From an uncultured Oscillospiraceae bacterium (lineage in GTDB: Bacteria; Bacillota; Clostridia; Oscillospirales; Acutalibacteraceae): a stretch of 64,000 nt of DNA. This document shows, piece after piece, positions 9,023-19,442 of the stretch. Position 1 is the first letter of the stretch. The number at the start of each line of letters is the position of its first letter. A program made the position numbers and the translations under genes. A model generated the notes under the pieces. That model made no database searches and was not told where the DNA came from. It saw only the letters and a list, made by a program, of their open reading frames with translations. Where the stretch lies: NCBI GenBank assembly GCA_900542375.1, contig UQNI01000001.1:1-64000 (forward strand), given 5' to 3'.

Positions 9023-9924
9023 AATTAGGCTACCTGTTTAAAGAAGGCGTAAAAAATGCTTGGTCTAATCGTACTATGACAATTGCTTCCATAGCTGTTT
9101 TGGTTTCTTGTCTATTATTAACCGGCTCTGCAGTTCTGTTTTCTATGAATCTTGCTAAGGCTATGGAGGTTTTCCAGGGAGGAAACTCCATTCAGGTATA
9201 TCTGGATGATGGATTACCTACTTTGGAATCTGTAAAAATAGGAGAAGCAATTAAATCGATTGATAATGTAGAGAATTGTGAGTTTGTTTCAAAAGATGAA
9301 GCGGTGCAGAGCTATATTGACGCTTTGGGCGGTGATGGCGATATTCTGGCCGGATTAACGGGAGAAAATAATCCACTGCCGGATGCCTTTAGAATTTCAT
9401 TAAAAGATTTATCCATTTATGAAGAAACAGCACAGCAGATTTTAAGTATTGAGGGCGTACAAAAAATTAATGACTATTCCGAAGTTGCAAATAAATTAAC
9501 AAGACTGGACACTATGGTGAAAATTGTTGCAATCAGTGTTGTAACTGTATTAGGTATCGTTTCACTGTTTATTATTGCGAATACCATTCGAGTCACTATG
9601 CACTCCAGAAGACTGGAAATCAGTATTATGAAATCGGTTGGTGCTACAAACGGTTTTGTAAGGGTGCCATTTTTAGTGGAAGGTGCTTTAATCGGATGTA
9701 TTTCCGGTTTGATTTCCAGTGGTTTGGTTGCATTGGCATACAATTATGTAATGAAGGTTATTTCCAGCCTGATGTCATCGTTTATACCATTGCCGTTATC
9801 AACAGTCATTCCATGGACTATTTTAGCGTTTGTTGGGGCAGGTATTTTATTTGGACTTGTTGGCGGTCTAATCTCCATTGGAAAGTATTTGAATAAAGAA
9901 GGGAGTAAGGTAATTGCTTTGTAA
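9019..9924 (+). CDS. ftsX: Cell-division membrane protein FtsX
   Basis: The 301-residue protein has the FtsX topology. There is an N-terminal TM helix (about 20-43), an extracellular domain (45-165) with the conserved IQVYLDDG and EFVSKDEA-type segments, then three TM helices (about 170-195, 217-245, 262-290) carrying the MKSVGATNGFVRVPFL loop. The ATG overlaps the ftsE stop as ATGA, with AAGGAGG upstream, so the two are translationally coupled. FtsX transmits FtsE ATP hydrolysis to an extracellular hydrolase, very likely the next gene's product. Confidence 0.95.
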   Translation: MKLGYLFKEGVKNAWSNRTMTIASIAVLVSCLLLTGSAVLFSMNLAKAMEVFQGGNSIQVYLDDGLPTLESVKIGEAIKSIDNVENCEFVSKDEAVQSYIDALGGDGDILAGLTGENNPLPDAFRISLKDLSIYEETAQQILSIEGVQKINDYSEVANKLTRLDTMVKIVAISVVTVLGIVSLFIIANTIRVTMHSRRLEISIMKSVGATNGFVRVPFLVEGALIGCISGLISSGLVALAYNYVMKVISSLMSSFIPLPLSTVIPWTILAFVGAGILFGLVGGLISIGKYLNKEGSKVIAL

Positions 9925-11260
9925 AACTTTGAGAAACAAAATTATTAAAATTGCATTGATTGCTACTATGGCTGTTTCTGTTACCGTAGCGCCAATCATG
10001 CATACATATTTCACTCCTACCGTTTCCGCTGCATCTTCGTTGGATGAACTGCAGGAAAAACAAAGTGAAATTGAACAACAAAAAGAAGAAACCAACGCAA
10101 AGTTGGAAAGCTTGAAAGCTGACCAAACACAGCAGCAAGAGTACAAAAATACACTTGACCAACAATTGTATAATGTAAAACAAGAAAAATATGTGATTGA
10201 AGAGCGTATTAGTGTACTGGATGCTCAAATTGTTGAAAAGCAAGCTGCAATTGAAGATAAACAAGCAGAAATTGACGCCAATTTTGAACAATTGGGTCAA
10301 CGTCTAAATGCAATTTATCTTGCAGGTGAAACAACTACGCTAGAAATCTTACTTCATTCCAGCAATGCAACTGAGCTAATGGACAACATGGAGGTAGTGC
10401 AGAGCATTACAGAACATGATAAAAAACTAATTGAAGAGTTACAAACAGCTATCAGTGAAATTAAAGATGAAAAAGCTGAGATTGAAGCCAACCGTGACGA
10501 AGTAGCCAGCGCTAAAGTGGAGCTTGACCAAAAGCAGGAAGAAATCAATGCACTTGTAGAAGAGAGCAATCGTGTATTGGAAGAGCTAAATGCGAATATT
10601 GCTCAAGAAAATGAGCATTTACATGTTTTGGATGAACAAAGTGCCGAAGCGGCTGCAGCGGTTGATCAGTGGTTTGCGGATTATTATGCACAACAAGCAC
10701 AACAAGCGCAGCAAAATCAAAACAATAATTCCGGCAGCTCTGGAAACTCAGGTGGTTCCGGCAATTCCGGCGGTTCTACCAACGGTGGCGGAAGTTCTTC
10801 CGGTGGGGGAAGTTCCAGTGGCGGTGGAGCCATTATTAACGGTGGTTTAAGTTCCACAGGTTGGATGTTCCCTGCGCCGGGTACATACGGATTGACTTCT
10901 GATTTTAGCGATGGCAGAAATCACGGTGCTTGGGATATCGCTACTGGAGGATGTTACGGTAACCCAATAGTTGCAGCAAAATCAGGTACAGTTATGAATG
11001 CTATGCCTGATCCTTACGGATATGGCACCTACGTAATGATTGATCATGGAAATGGCTATATTACTGTATACGGTCATATGAGCAGCAAAATTGCTACTCC
11101 GGGTCAATATGTTGAACAAGGACAAGTAATTGGTTATATTGGAAATACAGGTCAGTCCACAGGACCACACCTACACTTTGAGGTGCGCTACATGGGAGTA
11201 AAACAAGATCCTCTTAATTACTATCCTGATATTTACGGCTCTTTAACTAAATATTTTTAG
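9914..11260 (+). CDS. Secreted coiled-coil peptidoglycan hydrolase of the PcsB/EnvC type (M23 domain)
   Basis: A 448-residue protein. It has a signal peptide (about 1-41, cleavage after VSA) and a long coiled coil (42-255, e.g. LEKQ/EIEQQKEE heptads). A Gly/Ser/Asn-rich linker follows (270-308), then an M23 peptidase domain (about 318-440). The metal ligands are visible as HGAWDIA (H...D) and PHLHFEV (HxH). The TTG start lies behind GGGAGTAAGG and inside the ftsX end (11-bp overlap). FtsEX partners use exactly this coiled-coil-plus-hydrolase plan; PcsB itself has CHAP rather than M23, so this is closer to EnvC-like activators but keeps its own metal site. Confidence 0.88.
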   Translation: MLCKTLRNKIIKIALIATMAVSVTVAPIMHTYFTPTVSAASSLDELQEKQSEIEQQKEETNAKLESLKADQTQQQEYKNTLDQQLYNVKQEKYVIEERISVLDAQIVEKQAAIEDKQAEIDANFEQLGQRLNAIYLAGETTTLEILLHSSNATELMDNMEVVQSITEHDKKLIEELQTAISEIKDEKAEIEANRDEVASAKVELDQKQEEINALVEESNRVLEELNANIAQENEHLHVLDEQSAEAAAAVDQWFADYYAQQAQQAQQNQNNNSGSSGNSGGSGNSGGSTNGGGSSSGGGSSSGGGAIINGGLSSTGWMFPAPGTYGLTSDFSDGRNHGAWDIATGGCYGNPIVAAKSGTVMNAMPDPYGYGTYVMIDHGNGYITVYGHMSSKIATPGQYVEQGQVIGYIGNTGQSTGPHLHFEVRYMGVKQDPLNYYPDIYGSLTKYF

Positions 11261-11265
11261 TGCTT

Positions 11266-11301
11266 AAAAACGATTCTGAAGGTAAATTCAGAATCGTTTT
11301 T
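11266..11301 (+). terminator. Intrinsic terminator closing the ftsEX-hydrolase operon
   Basis: A perfect 15-bp stem, AAAAACGATTCTGAA with TTCAGAATCGTTTTT, around a 6-nt loop. Confidence 0.93.
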
Positions 11302-11412
11302 GATTTGTAAAAGAAAATGATTATCTTGAGTTCTTTACTGTATTGTCAATCTTTATTTTTTGTAATTATAAATTTATGGGGTAGGTATTTTGTTCTAAAC
11401 TCCTAATTGTCA

Positions 11413-11441
11413 TTGACAGATACAGGCACTTTTACTATAAT
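11413..11441 (+). promoter_or_regulatory. Consensus sigma-A promoter for greA
   Basis: TTGACA (11413-11418), a 17-nt spacer, then TATAAT (11436-11441): a perfect housekeeping promoter. It leaves a leader of about 80 nt before greA. Confidence 0.9.
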
Positions 11442-11531
11442 AGGACATAAGTATTAATCAATGCTTACAGCATTTTATTTATACAGCACACACCAATTTT
11501 ATATCAATATCATAAAGGTGGTTATTCACAT

Positions 11532-12017
11532 ATGTCTAAACCAATTTTTTTGACAGAAGAGGGCCTTGCAGCGCTGGAGCAAGAACTGGAAGATTTAAAA
11601 TCTGTCAAACGTAAAGAAATTGCAGAGAAAATTAAAGTCGCACTGTCATTTGGTGACTTGTCTGAAAATAGTGAATATGATGAGGCGAAAAACGACCAAG
11701 CCATTGTAGAAGCACGTATTGCAGATATTGAGGTTATGCTGAAAAACGTGCAAGTCATTGATGAAAGTGAACTTGGCACAGAGAATATCCACATTGGTTC
11801 TAAAGTGGAAGTAAAAGTAACTGCGGTGAAAAATGGAGAGTCCAGTATTAAAGAATACCGCATTGTAGGTTCTAACGAAGCAAACCCAAAAGCAGGAAGA
11901 ATTTCTGATGAATCTTTGATTGGAAAATCTTTATTGGGACATACTGTAGGAGATAAGGTGGAAGTGGAAGTACCTGCAGGTGTTATGCTTTATGAAGTGT
12001 TAAGTATTTCAAAGTAA
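11532..12017 (+). CDS. greA: Transcription elongation factor GreA
   Basis: The 161-residue length is standard. The N-terminal coiled coil (about 1-75) ends in the Gre tip signature GDLSENSEYDEAKNDQ with its acidic residues, which enters the RNA polymerase secondary channel and stimulates cleavage of backtracked RNA. The C-terminal FKBP-like domain contains NPKAGRISDESLIGKSLLGHTVGD. The ATG follows AAAGGTGG. It is transcribed from the perfect promoter at 11413 and separated from lysS by a hairpin. Confidence 0.97.
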   Translation: MSKPIFLTEEGLAALEQELEDLKSVKRKEIAEKIKVALSFGDLSENSEYDEAKNDQAIVEARIADIEVMLKNVQVIDESELGTENIHIGSKVEVKVTAVKNGESSIKEYRIVGSNEANPKAGRISDESLIGKSLLGHTVGDKVEVEVPAGVMLYEVLSISK

Positions 12018-12025
12018 GATTGTAG

Positions 12026-12064
12026 GGGGGCGGCGTGAGTTTTTCACCCTGCCCTTTTATTTTT
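12026..12064 (+). terminator. Hairpin/terminator between greA and lysS
   Basis: GGGCGGCGTGA pairs imperfectly with TCACCCTGCCC (one mismatch, one G-T pair), followed by TTTTATTTTT. It may end or reduce transcription into lysS. Confidence 0.65.
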
Positions 12065-12092
12065 AAGAAGTTTAAAGTAGGGAGAGTATAAC

Positions 12093-13601
12093 ATGAGCGA
12101 AAAGGAAAAAGAGGCTATTGTGGAAGAACAGCAGCAAGATATCAGTGAATTACTTCAAATTCGCCGTGATAAATTGGCTGCATTACAAGCAGAAGGGAAC
12201 AATCCGTTTTTTGTAAATACTTGCGATAAAGATATCAGTGCACAGGAAATTCATGACCGCTTTGAAGAGCTGGAAGGAAAAGATGTGTGCATTGCAGGCC
12301 GTATTATGAGCTGGCGTGATATGGGAAAAGCAAGTTTTATGGATATCCACGACCGTTCAGGACGAATGCAGGTATATTTGAAAATAGATGAAGTTGGAGA
12401 GGATGTGTACAAGGGCCTTTCTAATTGGGATTTAGGTGATATTGCAGAAGTAAAAGGATATGTATTCAGAACACGCCGCGGAGAAATTTCCGTACATGCA
12501 AAATCTATTCGTTTGCTTTCCAAATCTTTGCTTCCATTGCCTGAAAAGTTCCATGGACTTAAGGATACAGACTTAAGATACCGTCAACGCTATGTGGATT
12601 TGATTGTAAATCCGGAAGTAAAAGATACTTTTATCAAACGCAGTAAAATTATCAGCACTATGCGTTCTGTACTGGATAACTTAGGATTTATTGAGGTGGA
12701 AACTCCTATTTTAAACACCATCGCGGGCGGTGCTGCTGCCAGACCTTTTATTACACATCACAATACATTAAATATGGATTTGTTTTTGCGTATTGCGCCT
12801 GAGCTGTATCTGAAACGTCTCATTGTAGGCGGTATGGAAAAGGTGTATGAAATTGGACGCCAATTCCGTAATGAAGGTATGTCTGTGAAACATAATCCTG
12901 AATTTACTACCATTGAACTGTATGAAGCGTATACAGATTACCATGGTATGATGGATATCACAGAGAATTTAATCAATGCTTGTGCACAAGCTGTTTGTGG
13001 AAGCGATATCATTACGTATCAAGGGGAAGAAGTCAATCTGCAAAAACCATTTCGTCGCTTGACCATGATAGAAGCTGTGAAAGAATATACAGGTGTGGAT
13101 TTTGATGCATTCGTAGGCGACAATGAAAAGGCCCATGCTGTGGCAAAAGAATTGAATCTGCCTGTTGAAAAGCATCATGTTTGGGGCGATATTTTAAATC
13201 TGGCATTTGAAGAAAAAGTAGAAGAAAAACTTCTGCAGCCAACCTTCATCTGTGATTATCCTGTTGAGGTTTCTCCACTGACAAAACGAAAAGCGGATAG
13301 ACCCGAACTGGTAGAACGCTTTGAGTTGTTTATTACACGCCGCGAATTTGCAAATGCATATACAGAATTAAATGACCCAATAGACCAAAAAGAGCGTTTT
13401 GAATATCAAATGAAATTACGCGAACAAGGTGATGAAGAGGCCAACCAAATTGATGACGATTTCATTACAGCACTGGAATATGGTATGCCTCCTACCGGTG
13501 GTATGGGTATGGGAATTGACCGTTTAGCAATGCTGTTGACAGATAGTGCATCCATTCGTGATGTATTGCTATTCCCCACAATGAAGCCTTTAAACAATTA
13601 A
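12093..13601 (+). CDS. lysS: Lysyl-tRNA synthetase, class II
   Basis: A 502-residue class II enzyme that charges tRNA-Lys. The N-terminal OB-fold anticodon-binding domain (about 60-165) includes [20 protein letters not shown]. The catalytic core has motif 1 (region near [10 protein letters not shown]), motif 2 ([21 protein letters not shown]) and motif 3 ([14 protein letters not shown]). The length is normal and the frame intact. The ATG follows AGGGAGAG. It lies downstream of greA, an order also common in other Firmicutes. Confidence 0.97.
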   Translation: MSEKEKEAIVEEQQQDISELLQIRRDKLAALQAEGNNPFFVNTCDKDISAQEIHDRFEELEGKDVCIAGRIMSWRDMGKASFMDIHDRSGRMQVYLKIDEVGEDVYKGLSNWDLGDIAEVKGYVFRTRRGEISVHAKSIRLLSKSLLPLPEKFHGLKDTDLRYRQRYVDLIVNPEVKDTFIKRSKIISTMRSVLDNLGFIEVETPILNTIAGGAAARPFITHHNTLNMDLFLRIAPELYLKRLIVGGMEKVYEIGRQFRNEGMSVKHNPEFTTIELYEAYTDYHGMMDITENLINACAQAVCGSDIITYQGEEVNLQKPFRRLTMIEAVKEYTGVDFDAFVGDNEKAHAVAKELNLPVEKHHVWGDILNLAFEEKVEEKLLQPTFICDYPVEVSPLTKRKADRPELVERFELFITRREFANAYTELNDPIDQKERFEYQMKLREQGDEEANQIDDDFITALEYGMPPTGGMGMGIDRLAMLLTDSASIRDVLLFPTMKPLNN

Positions 13602-13723
13602 AAAGTACGCAAATCTATATAGGCAATGAGTTTTTGAGAATTTAAAAAATTTTAGGCCGTATATCTTATTTCATTCGGTAGAAAGAAATAAGCCGATAGT
13701 TACAAATATATTATGAATAGATA

Positions 13724-13756
13724 AAATGGGCAGTCGGATGACCGAACTGCCCATTT
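13724..13756 (+). terminator. Strong hairpin after lysS, likely terminator
   Basis: AAATGGGCAGTCGG pairs with CCGAACTGCCCATTT with one bulged base and an ATGA loop. A T-run is not clear (TTTGTATTATT), so termination is probable rather than certain. Confidence 0.55.
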
Positions 13757-13989
13757 GTATTATTGGTACGAAATAAGTCGACTTTTTACAGGCAGCTATA
13801 TGAACGGGACAATTTATATACAGCGTAGCTTCACCTTAAAAAAGCGGTAATGTAAGCCCTGAACATTTAAGAAATTCTGTGAAATGGCAGTGAGAGTAAA
13901 AAAGAGTGAAAGGCATTATTCCAATTAATCATTGTCTTTTCTTTGAGTTGTAAATACGCGACTCTTTGATGTTGTCACTTTGCTATTGG

Positions 13990-14018
13990 TTGACATTTAT
14001 TTCTCAAATTGATATAAT
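13990..14018 (+). promoter_or_regulatory. Consensus sigma-A promoter for the O-antigen ligase-like gene
   Basis: TTGACA (13990-13995), a 17-nt spacer, TATAAT (14013-14018). It shows the gene at 14111 has its own strong promoter. Confidence 0.9.
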
Positions 14019-14110
14019 ATCTAAGCGTATTTTCATTATGTAATTTTGTCGTAAAATTTCTTTTACAAAGTAATTTTATGATTTTTATGAAAGGCAATGG
14101 GATATAAAAA

Positions 14111-15586
14111 ATGGAAACTTTATATAGAAAAACCGAAAAGCCTGTTTTAGTTTTAGAGTTAATTTTTAAGCTTTTATTTATTACTTATGGATTTTTGCAG
14201 GCAAGTTCTATCACATTCGGCAATAAAATTATTTCCGTTGTTCTTTGGCCGACCATAGCGCTTGGCGGCTTACTCATTCTTTACAGATTTTTATTCTTTA
14301 AAAAATATAAAGATTCGACCGGCATATATATTTTAATCTTTTTTGCGGTCAGTTATGCCATTTCATCAATTTTTATGAGGCAATACGGCGTATCTGAGAA
14401 CTTTCGCTATCTTGTATTTCTGACTTTACAGTTCGGCATGCTTTATGCTTACAAAAATGGAGACTGTGTTGACAAGGTTAAAAAGCATTTTCAAATTTGC
14501 ATGCAGTATGTTTGTTTGGTTACAGCGGTGTTGGCATTAACCAGTTTTGTATTGATGTTTTCGGGTTATAACAAAGCGTTTGTTTCGCTCGACAATCCAG
14601 AGGCTCCGCCTTATTACATAGGTTTTGCAAATGGACGTCTTTACGGAGCTTATTGGGATCCCAATATCGGTGCGTTAACAGCAGTTGTTGTTATCTTATT
14701 ATCAGTATATTTCATCATTAAACATAAGCATTGGGTGCTGAAAACTTTGCATGCATTGAATTTGACACTTCAGGTGTGTTATGTGGCTTTTTCAGACTCC
14801 AGAACCGGCAGAGTAGCACTTTTGACATCAGTATTTTGTTTATCTGTTTTCTTATTGCTGAAAAAGGTAAACATAAAAAAGCTTGCGTTAAAAGTTGTGT
14901 GTATCATCGCGGCGTCGCTTGTCATTGCTGTTGCTGCTTATGAATTGCCTGCGGGAATTCAATCGGGTTACAATTTAACCGTGCAAAGTATGATGAAAGA
15001 TGATGGTAATGTAGATTCCCCTGATAAGCCGAACTCACTGGTAATTGAGCGTGGCGGTGAACTTGAGACTGACCCGTCAAACAGACGTTTTGACATTTGG
15101 GAAAGCGCTGTCGACATATTCAAATCATCACCAATTTACGGCGCTTCTCGTGGAAACCTTTTGAAGTATGTAGAAGCTGAATTGCCGACATCTTACCTTA
15201 TTACAAATGATTATATTCATTTTTCAAGTATGCATAATGTGTTCTTTGAAATTTTAGCAAGCCAGGGTATTTTAGGTATTGTTCCATTTTTGGCATTTGC
15301 ACTTTTAATCGTAATACATCTATTCAGAAACAGAAAATTATTATTTGAAAGTGAAGAATTCAGTGCATTTGCGGCTATTTTGGCATGTATGGTTGCTGTT
15401 TGCACAGCAAGCATGTTTATCATTGAAATTGTATATGTCGTATCTCCGGCATCGTCGGTGTTCTGGATTGGTTTGGGTTACATGAACAAATTTATTTCAA
15501 GCAAAAATGGTGATGTGTCGTTCATAAAGAAATGGTTTCAAAAGAAAAAGTCTGAAATCAAAAAATCTGAAACCCAAAAGTCGTGA
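14111..15586 (+). CDS. O-antigen ligase/polymerase-like integral membrane protein
   Basis: The 491-residue protein is very hydrophobic, with about 10-12 TM helices and a Lys-rich C-terminal tail. Between the later helices lies a large outside loop with ESAVDIFKSSPIYGASRG and SSMHNVFFEILASQGILG. The H-N-x-F/L-x-x-x-x-x-x-G pattern is the hallmark of the Wzy_C/WaaL family, which joins lipid-linked glycans. In a Gram-positive it would act on a surface polysaccharide or teichoic-acid-like polymer. No other glycan gene is nearby, so it is an orphan. It has its own promoter; the ribosome site (AAAGG, about 14090) is weak and distant. It may have been acquired separately. Confidence 0.75.
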   Translation: METLYRKTEKPVLVLELIFKLLFITYGFLQASSITFGNKIISVVLWPTIALGGLLILYRFLFFKKYKDSTGIYILIFFAVSYAISSIFMRQYGVSENFRYLVFLTLQFGMLYAYKNGDCVDKVKKHFQICMQYVCLVTAVLALTSFVLMFSGYNKAFVSLDNPEAPPYYIGFANGRLYGAYWDPNIGALTAVVVILLSVYFIIKHKHWVLKTLHALNLTLQVCYVAFSDSRTGRVALLTSVFCLSVFLLLKKVNIKKLALKVVCIIAASLVIAVAAYELPAGIQSGYNLTVQSMMKDDGNVDSPDKPNSLVIERGGELETDPSNRRFDIWESAVDIFKSSPIYGASRGNLLKYVEAELPTSYLITNDYIHFSSMHNVFFEILASQGILGIVPFLAFALLIVIHLFRNRKLLFESEEFSAFAAILACMVAVCTASMFIIEIVYVVSPASSVFWIGLGYMNKFISSKNGDVSFIKKWFQKKKSEIKKSETQKS

Positions 15587-15738
15587 GCTTTTATGACATA
15601 GACATGATGGTGATTTTAGTTGCTATATGAATGGTTACAAACTACAACATTACGCTACCAAAATATGAAACCTGAATATTTCCGCAATAAAATCAAGAGA
15701 CTAAATTTCATATAATTAAGAAAAGAGATGACACAATC

Positions 15739-17394
15739 ATGAGAAGTGATTTAATGAAAGGCGGTCCCAGCCGTGCACCTCAGCGTTCTTTATTGCGTGC
15801 ATTGGGACTTTCGGACATGGAGTTGACACGTCCGTTTATTGGTGTGGTTTGTTCTAAGAGTGATTATATTCCGGGTCATAAACACTTGGGAGAAATCGCG
15901 GAAGCAGTAAAAGCAGGAATTCGCAATGCAGGCGGAGTTCCGTTTGAATTTGAAACCATTGGTGTTTGCGATGGATTGGCAATGGGACATCAAGGTATGA
16001 AATATTCTCTATGCTCCCGTGAATTAATTGCGGACTCTATTGAAGTCATGCTGACAGCTCATCCTTTAGATGCGGTTGTGTTTATTCCAAACTGCGATAA
16101 AATTGTACCCGGCATGGTTATGGCAGCGTGCCGTTTGAATTTACCAAGTATTTTTGTAAGTGGTGGACCAATGCTTCCGGGCAAACATAAAGATACTCGT
16201 TTCGGACTTTCTGAAATGTTTGAAGCAGTTGGCAGTTATGCGTCCGGAAAAATTGATTTGGACGAATTGACAGATATGGAAAAATCAGCTTGTCCAAGCT
16301 GCGGTTCTTGTTCCGGCATGTATACGGCAAATTCTATGAACTGTTTAACTGAAGCGATAGGATTGGCTTTACCCGGAAATGGCAGCATTCCTGCGGTCAT
16401 GTCTGCCAGAACTGCACTTGCAAAGCAAGCAGGTGAACGCATTATGGAATTGCTGAAACAAAATCTTCGTCCAAAAGACATTCTAAATGAAAAAGCATTT
16501 GAAAATGCGTTAAGAAGCGATATGGCTCTGGGTTGCTCCAGCAATACCGTTTTGCATTTGCTTGCCATTGCATATGAAGCAGGTGTGAATGTAACGATGG
16601 ATTTGATTGATGAAATCAGCAAAACAACACCTCAGCTTTGCAAACTAAATCCTGCAAGCGAAGTGTTTATTACGGATTTAAATGAAGTGGGCGGTATTCA
16701 ATCTGTACTGAAAGAACTTGCAAAAGCAGGATTGGTACATACGGATATTCCAACAGTCAGTGGTACGGTTGGTGAGAGAATGCAGAATTATCCTGCGGCT
16801 GATGGTGAGGTTATTCGTACTATTGAAAATGCTTTCCGTAAAGATGGCGGTATTGCTATCTTGAAAGGCAATATTGCACCGGAAGGCGCAGTTGTAAAAC
16901 AAGGTGCGGTTGCACCTGAAATGATGGTTCACAGTGGTCCTGCACGTTGCTTTAACTGTGAAGAGGATGCCTCAGAAGCAATTCTTGGCGGTAAAATTAA
17001 AGCAGGTGATGTTGTAATTATTCGTTATGAAGGACCAAAAGGCGGTCCTGGTATGCGTGAAATGTTACAGCCAACCGCGGCCATTACAGGTATGGGACTG
17101 GGTGCCAGCGTTGCACTGATTACAGACGGACGTTTTTCGGGTGCTACCCGAGGCGCTTCTATCGGACACGTTTCTCCTGAAGCTGCAGCAGGCGGTGTAA
17201 TTGCGTTGATTGAAGATGACGACATCGTTGATATCAATATCACAGAACGTAAGCTGGATGTTCGTGTAAGTGAGCAAGAGCTTGCAGAAAGAAAGAAACG
17301 TTGGAAAGCTCCAGAAAAAGAACTGACAGGTTATATCAAACGCTATGCACAGCATGTAACCTCAGGTTCTCGCGGTGCTGTATTCGAAAAATAA
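15739..17394 (+). CDS. ilvD: Dihydroxy-acid dehydratase IlvD
   Basis: A 551-residue enzyme converting 2,3-dihydroxy-3-methylbutanoate (or the pentanoate) to the 2-keto acids for valine, leucine and isoleucine. Iron-sulfur ligands lie in [10 protein letters not shown] and [18 protein letters not shown]. Further family signatures are [14 protein letters not shown] and [22 protein letters not shown] (quoted in parts). Length and frame are normal. The ATG at 15739 follows AAAAGAGATG. A terminator follows, so it is expressed separately from the leuCD pair next to it. Confidence 0.97.
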   Translation: MRSDLMKGGPSRAPQRSLLRALGLSDMELTRPFIGVVCSKSDYIPGHKHLGEIAEAVKAGIRNAGGVPFEFETIGVCDGLAMGHQGMKYSLCSRELIADSIEVMLTAHPLDAVVFIPNCDKIVPGMVMAACRLNLPSIFVSGGPMLPGKHKDTRFGLSEMFEAVGSYASGKIDLDELTDMEKSACPSCGSCSGMYTANSMNCLTEAIGLALPGNGSIPAVMSARTALAKQAGERIMELLKQNLRPKDILNEKAFENALRSDMALGCSSNTVLHLLAIAYEAGVNVTMDLIDEISKTTPQLCKLNPASEVFITDLNEVGGIQSVLKELAKAGLVHTDIPTVSGTVGERMQNYPAADGEVIRTIENAFRKDGGIAILKGNIAPEGAVVKQGAVAPEMMVHSGPARCFNCEEDASEAILGGKIKAGDVVIIRYEGPKGGPGMREMLQPTAAITGMGLGASVALITDGRFSGATRGASIGHVSPEAAAGGVIALIEDDDIVDINITERKLDVRVSEQELAERKKRWKAPEKELTGYIKRYAQHVTSGSRGAVFEK

Positions 17395-17415
17395 AGACAC
17401 GTATTATTTTGTCGG

Positions 17416-17448
17416 CACAGTACCCGTAAAACGGTACTGTGTTTTTTT
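17416..17448 (+). terminator. Intrinsic terminator after ilvD
   Basis: CACAGTACC pairs with GGTACTGTG and is followed by seven T residues. Confidence 0.92.
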
Positions 17449-17454
17449 GTGAAG

Positions 17455-17483
17455 TTGAAAAAAGATGAAAAAAACAGTATAAT
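17455..17483 (+). promoter_or_regulatory. Sigma-A promoter for leuCD
   Basis: TTGAAA (17455-17460), a 17-nt spacer, TATAAT (17478-17483), directly after the ilvD terminator. Confidence 0.8.
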
Positions 17484-17524
17484 AGATAGAAATGATTATG
17501 AGTTTGAATGAGGGGGAAATAGAA

Positions 17525-18787
17525 ATGGGCATGACCATGACACAAAAAATTCTTGCTGCACATGCCGGGTTGGACTCTGTAAAAGCAGGTCAATTAATTG
17601 AAGCCAACTTGGACATTGTATTAGGCAATGATATTACAAGCCCAGTTGCAATCAATGAATTTGAAAAATGTGGTGCCAAAGGCGTATTTAATAAAGAAAG
17701 AATTGCGCTTGTAATGGACCACTTTACACCAAATAAGGATATTAAGGCTGCAGAACAATGCCGTCAGGTAAGAAATTTTGCAGATAAATATGATATTAAG
17801 AATTATTTTGATGTAGGGCAAATGGGCATTGAGCATGCACTTCTCCCTGAGCAAGGGGTTGTAGGTCCGGGCGATGTTATTATTGGCGCGGATTCACACA
17901 CTTGTACTTATGGCGCTTTAGGTGCATTTTCCACAGGTGTAGGTTCTACAGATATGGCTTGCGGTATGATAACAGGAAAAGCCTGGTTTAAGGTACCATC
18001 TGCAATTAAAGTAGAACTTGTAGGAAAACTTCAAAAATATGTAAGCGGTAAAGATGTTATTTTGCACTTGATTGGTAAAATTGGCGTAGATGGCGCTTTA
18101 TACCGTTCTTTAGAGTTTACAGGAGAAGGTGTTGCAAGTTTGTCCATGGACGACCGTCTTTGCATTGCAAATATGGCAATTGAAGCAGGCGCCAAAAATG
18201 GTATCTTCCCGGTAGATGATGTGACACTGGAATATTGTAAAGACAGATGCCAGAGAGAGCCTAGAATTTTTCAGGCAGACGCGGATGCAGAGTACGATGA
18301 AACCATTGTAATTGACCTTTCTGCGTTGCGCCCTACAGTGGCATTTCCTCATTTACCTGAAAATACCAAGACCATTGACGAAATTGGCGAAAACGAAATT
18401 AAAATTGACCAAGTAGTAATTGGTTCCTGCACCAATGGCAGAATTGAAGACTTGGAAGTGACCGCTGAGATTTTAAAAGGCAAAAAAGTTGCCAAACATG
18501 TAAGATGTATCATTATTCCGGGTACACAGTCCATTTATTTGGAGGCGATTCGCAGAGGTTGGGTAGAAATCTTCATCGAAGCAGGCGCAGTATTTTCTAC
18601 ACCAACATGCGGTCCTTGTCTGGGCGGACACATGGGCATTCTGGGCAAAGGCGAGCGTGCGGTTTCAACAACAAACCGTAACTTTGTGGGACGTATGGGC
18701 CACATCGATTCAGAAATTTACTTGTCCAGTCCGGCAGTTGCTGCTGCAAGTGCATTGACCGGTTATATTACAGACCCAACCAAATAA
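17525..18787 (+). CDS. leuC: 3-isopropylmalate dehydratase large subunit LeuC
   Basis: At 420 residues it belongs to the shorter bacterial/archaeal LeuC class of aconitase-like enzymes. It isomerises 2- to 3-isopropylmalate in leucine synthesis. The 4Fe-4S ligands are in [23 protein letters not shown] and [13 protein letters not shown]. The frame extends upstream to 17492, but ATG 17525 with AGGGGG 8 nt upstream is the clear start. leuD follows after 16 bp. A related role as homoaconitase is possible for this class; with ilvD next door, leucine synthesis is favoured. Confidence 0.95.
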   Translation: MGMTMTQKILAAHAGLDSVKAGQLIEANLDIVLGNDITSPVAINEFEKCGAKGVFNKERIALVMDHFTPNKDIKAAEQCRQVRNFADKYDIKNYFDVGQMGIEHALLPEQGVVGPGDVIIGADSHTCTYGALGAFSTGVGSTDMACGMITGKAWFKVPSAIKVELVGKLQKYVSGKDVILHLIGKIGVDGALYRSLEFTGEGVASLSMDDRLCIANMAIEAGAKNGIFPVDDVTLEYCKDRCQREPRIFQADADAEYDETIVIDLSALRPTVAFPHLPENTKTIDEIGENEIKIDQVVIGSCTNGRIEDLEVTAEILKGKKVAKHVRCIIIPGTQSIYLEAIRRGWVEIFIEAGAVFSTPTCGPCLGGHMGILGKGERAVSTTNRNFVGRMGHIDSEIYLSSPAVAAASALTGYITDPTK

Positions 18788-18803
18788 AAAGGAGGCTTTC
18801 CAT

Positions 18804-19286
18804 ATGAACGCACATGGTATTGTACATAAGTATGGCGATAATGTTGATACAGACGTAATTATCCCTGCCCGTTATTTGAATACCGCTTCCCACAGTGAGC
18901 TGGCTGCTCATTGTATGGAAGATATTGATAAGGATTTTGTAAACAAAGTAAAACAAGGCGATATCATTGTTGCCAATAAAAACTTTGGCTGCGGTTCTTC
19001 TCGTGAACATGCTCCCATCGCGATTAAAGCAAGCGGCATTTCTTGTGTAATCGCAAGCACATTTGCACGTATCTTTTATCGCAATTCTATTAATATCGGC
19101 CTTGCAATTTTAGAATGTGATGAGGCAGCAAAAGATATTAAAGACGGTGATGAAGTAAAAGTAGATTTTGATACAGGTGTAATCGAAAACGTTACTACGG
19201 GAAAAACATACCAGGCAGAACCATTCCCGCCGTTTATTCAAAATATTATTTCCAAAGGCGGATTACTGAAAAGTATAGGAAAATAA
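18804..19286 (+). CDS. leuD: 3-isopropylmalate dehydratase small subunit LeuD
   Basis: The 160-residue swivelling domain partner of LeuC. It has the family motifs [14 protein letters not shown] near the start and [16 protein letters not shown], the substrate-binding loop, near the middle. The short form pairs with the short LeuC encoded just upstream. The ATG follows AAGGAGG with good spacing. Confidence 0.96.
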   Translation: MNAHGIVHKYGDNVDTDVIIPARYLNTASHSELAAHCMEDIDKDFVNKVKQGDIIVANKNFGCGSSREHAPIAIKASGISCVIASTFARIFYRNSINIGLAILECDEAAKDIKDGDEVKVDFDTGVIENVTTGKTYQAEPFPPFIQNIISKGGLLKSIGK

Positions 19287-19442
19287 TGAGAAGGAGTATT
19301 TCTGAAATACATTAGTATTTTGGTTATACTCTTTTGTTGTTTTATAGACAGAAAAACGGAAAAGCTTTATAAAATATTCATAAATATCAAGCGATTTTCT
19401 ATTATAATGAAGCTATCAAGATACTAAAGAGAGGAATCGGTT

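Larger units (their letters stand above)
13602..14110 (+). other. 509-bp intergenic region with hairpins and a promoter
   Basis: No credible gene. It holds a CTTATTTC/GAAATAAG hairpin (13665-13692) and a strong hairpin at 13724-13756. The element GAAATAAGYCGA occurs twice (13685-13696 and 13770-13781), flanking that hairpin. The promoter of the next gene is at 13990-14018. The stretch 13790-13985 shows nothing I can assign. Confidence 0.6.

Noticed and set aside
10730..10840. Gly/Ser-rich repetitive DNA in the M23 hydrolase as a mobile repeat
   Set aside because: It is an in-frame flexible protein linker between coiled coil and peptidase domain.
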